Source: Pontibacillus yanchengensis
GTDB taxonomy: Bacteria > Bacillota > Bacilli > Bacillales > BH030062
Reading direction: 5' to 3'
DNA length: 64,000 bases
Assembly: GCF_009856295.1 (NCBI RefSeq)
Contig: NZ_WMEU01000003.1
Span: 62,001-126,000 of the forward strand
How positions within the stretch are numbered: the first letter of the stretch is position 1; the number at the start of each line of letters is the position of its first letter. The translations under genes were made by a program, and so were the position numbers. Positions 63,268-64,000 of the stretch are shown here, one piece after another. Below the pieces are notes generated by a model. It searched no databases. It worked only from the letters and a program-made list of their open reading frames with translations, and was not told the origin of the DNA.

Positions 63268-64000
63268 ATGAAATATACGAACAGTAAATTGTCGATCTTG
63301 TTTTTTCTACCAGCGGGTCTATTTATGGGCGTCTTCCTGCTATATCCTCTATTTTTACTCGTGAAAGATAGTCTGTTTACCTATAACCTACTAGATCCAG
63401 CTGCAAAACAGTTTGTAGGATTGACCAACTATGTTAGCGCCCTAACATCGGAGCGGTTTTTACAATCGACATGGAATACCGTCATCTACATCGTCGGAGC
63501 AGTTGGGACGGAATTTGTGTTGGGCCTACTACTTGCGCTGTTATTAAACACCGGATTTAGAGGAAGTCAATCCATAAGAACGCTGTTACTTGCCCCGTTA
63601 ATGTTAGCGCCTCTAGTGTCAGGTCTGATTTGGAAGTTCATGCTGAATGATCAGTTTGGTGTTATTAATTGGGGGCTGTATAAGTTAGGGATATTATCCG
63701 ATCCACACCAAGTGTTATGGTTGTCGGATTCAAAATACGCGTTACTCTCCACCATCATCGCCGATGTTTGGTTAACGACGCCATTCATGATGCTTGTATT
63801 GCTTGCTGGGTTACAAGGCATCCCGAAAGGTTTATATGAAGCTTCGCAAATTGATGGAGCGAATAAGTGGCAAACGTTTCGTTACGTAACACTGCCATCC
63901 CTGGCTCCCGTAGCGATTGTAGCTGTCCTCATTCGGATGATCGATGCGGCCAGAACGTTTGATATCGTCTGGGTGTTAACAAAAGGTGGTCCCGGTTTCT
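63268..64000 (+). CDS. ABC sugar transporter permease, partial at the window edge
   Basis: The frame from ATG 63268 is open to the end of the window (about 244 codons). It encodes a MalF-type permease: MKYTNSKLSILFFLPAGLFM, several hydrophobic helices, and the EAA loop EASQIDGANKWQTFRYVTLP that contacts the ATPase. GAGGGTG ribosome site. It is the third gene of the GH172 operon. The C-terminus and probably a second permease lie beyond the window. Confidence 0.92.
   Translation, partial: MKYTNSKLSILFFLPAGLFMGVFLLYPLFLLVKDSLFTYNLLDPAAKQFVGLTNYVSALTSERFLQSTWNTVIYIVGAVGTEFVLGLLLALLLNTGFRGSQSIRTLLLAPLMLAPLVSGLIWKFMLNDQFGVINWGLYKLGILSDPHQVLWLSDSKYALLSTIIADVWLTTPFMMLVLLAGLQGIPKGLYEASQIDGANKWQTFRYVTLPSLAPVAIVAVLIRMIDAARTFDIVWVLTKGGPGF

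Overview
The window reads as chromosomal DNA of a low-GC, endospore-forming Bacillaceae, probably a moderate halophile of the Pontibacillus/Halobacillus type. The evidence is the gene families (ComK, two Spo0E-like genes, Hmp/NsrR, DUF1659/DUF2922 pairs), strong AGGAGG ribosome binding sites, a very acidic S-layer-like protein and a glycine-betaine OpuA transporter. The genus is an inference; no rRNA or tRNA is present to confirm it.

The first half (1-33 kb) is accessory and eroded. 1-5 kb holds unknown small genes, an orphan PhoU and gene relics. 5-20 kb is a cell-surface and nuclease region. Four proteins there open with the same signal peptide plus SbsA-type Ig (Big_5) module: a paralogous pair of unknown function (5143, 16044), a thermonuclease (14318) and a ComEC-like metallo-hydrolase with a lamin-tail domain (18162). 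The same region carries a large S-layer-like ORF lacking signal peptide and SLH domains (6309), a nuclease lipoprotein (12835) and an IS element (9760-11053). 20-24 kb holds a superfamily I helicase with an apparent inserted nuclease domain, followed by a broken PD-(D/E)XK nuclease gene. 25-30 kb contains IS debris, an amine oxidase, dispersed repeats, a replication-like HTH gene and a resolvase relic. 30-32 kb is a divergent nsrR-hmp nitric-oxide detoxification pair.

The second half (33-64 kb) is more ordered. It contains a dicarboxylate/amino-acid symporter, a secreted GH16 glucanase behind two LacI-type operators, a NERD protein, the opuA operon (ATPase gene interrupted by an in-frame stop) and a CocE-type hydrolase. 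A comK homologue lies divergent to a sigma factor gene. A sigma-54 activator precedes a -24/-12 promoter and a diaminopropionate/peptide catabolic operon (ridA-dpaL-M20-M24-AGCS symporter). Next come a tandem duplication of a DUF1659/DUF2922 pair, a fifth Big_5 protein flanked by perfect inverted repeats and apparently starting at ATT, two proteins sharing an unknown domain, and a cre-controlled GH172 plus ABC sugar-uptake operon that runs off the right edge.

Broken genes are frequent: 1427, 11985, 17322, 23147 and 39193, plus several relics. Part may be genuine decay in an accessory region. The homopolymer frameshift at 23353 and the single stop in opuAA could be assembly errors, so those calls need read-level confirmation. 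The most interesting candidates are the shared N-terminal Big_5 module on unrelated secreted enzymes, the ribosome-site-sequestering hairpins before the DUF1659 genes, the helicase-nuclease locus, and the helically phased ATATC arrays.
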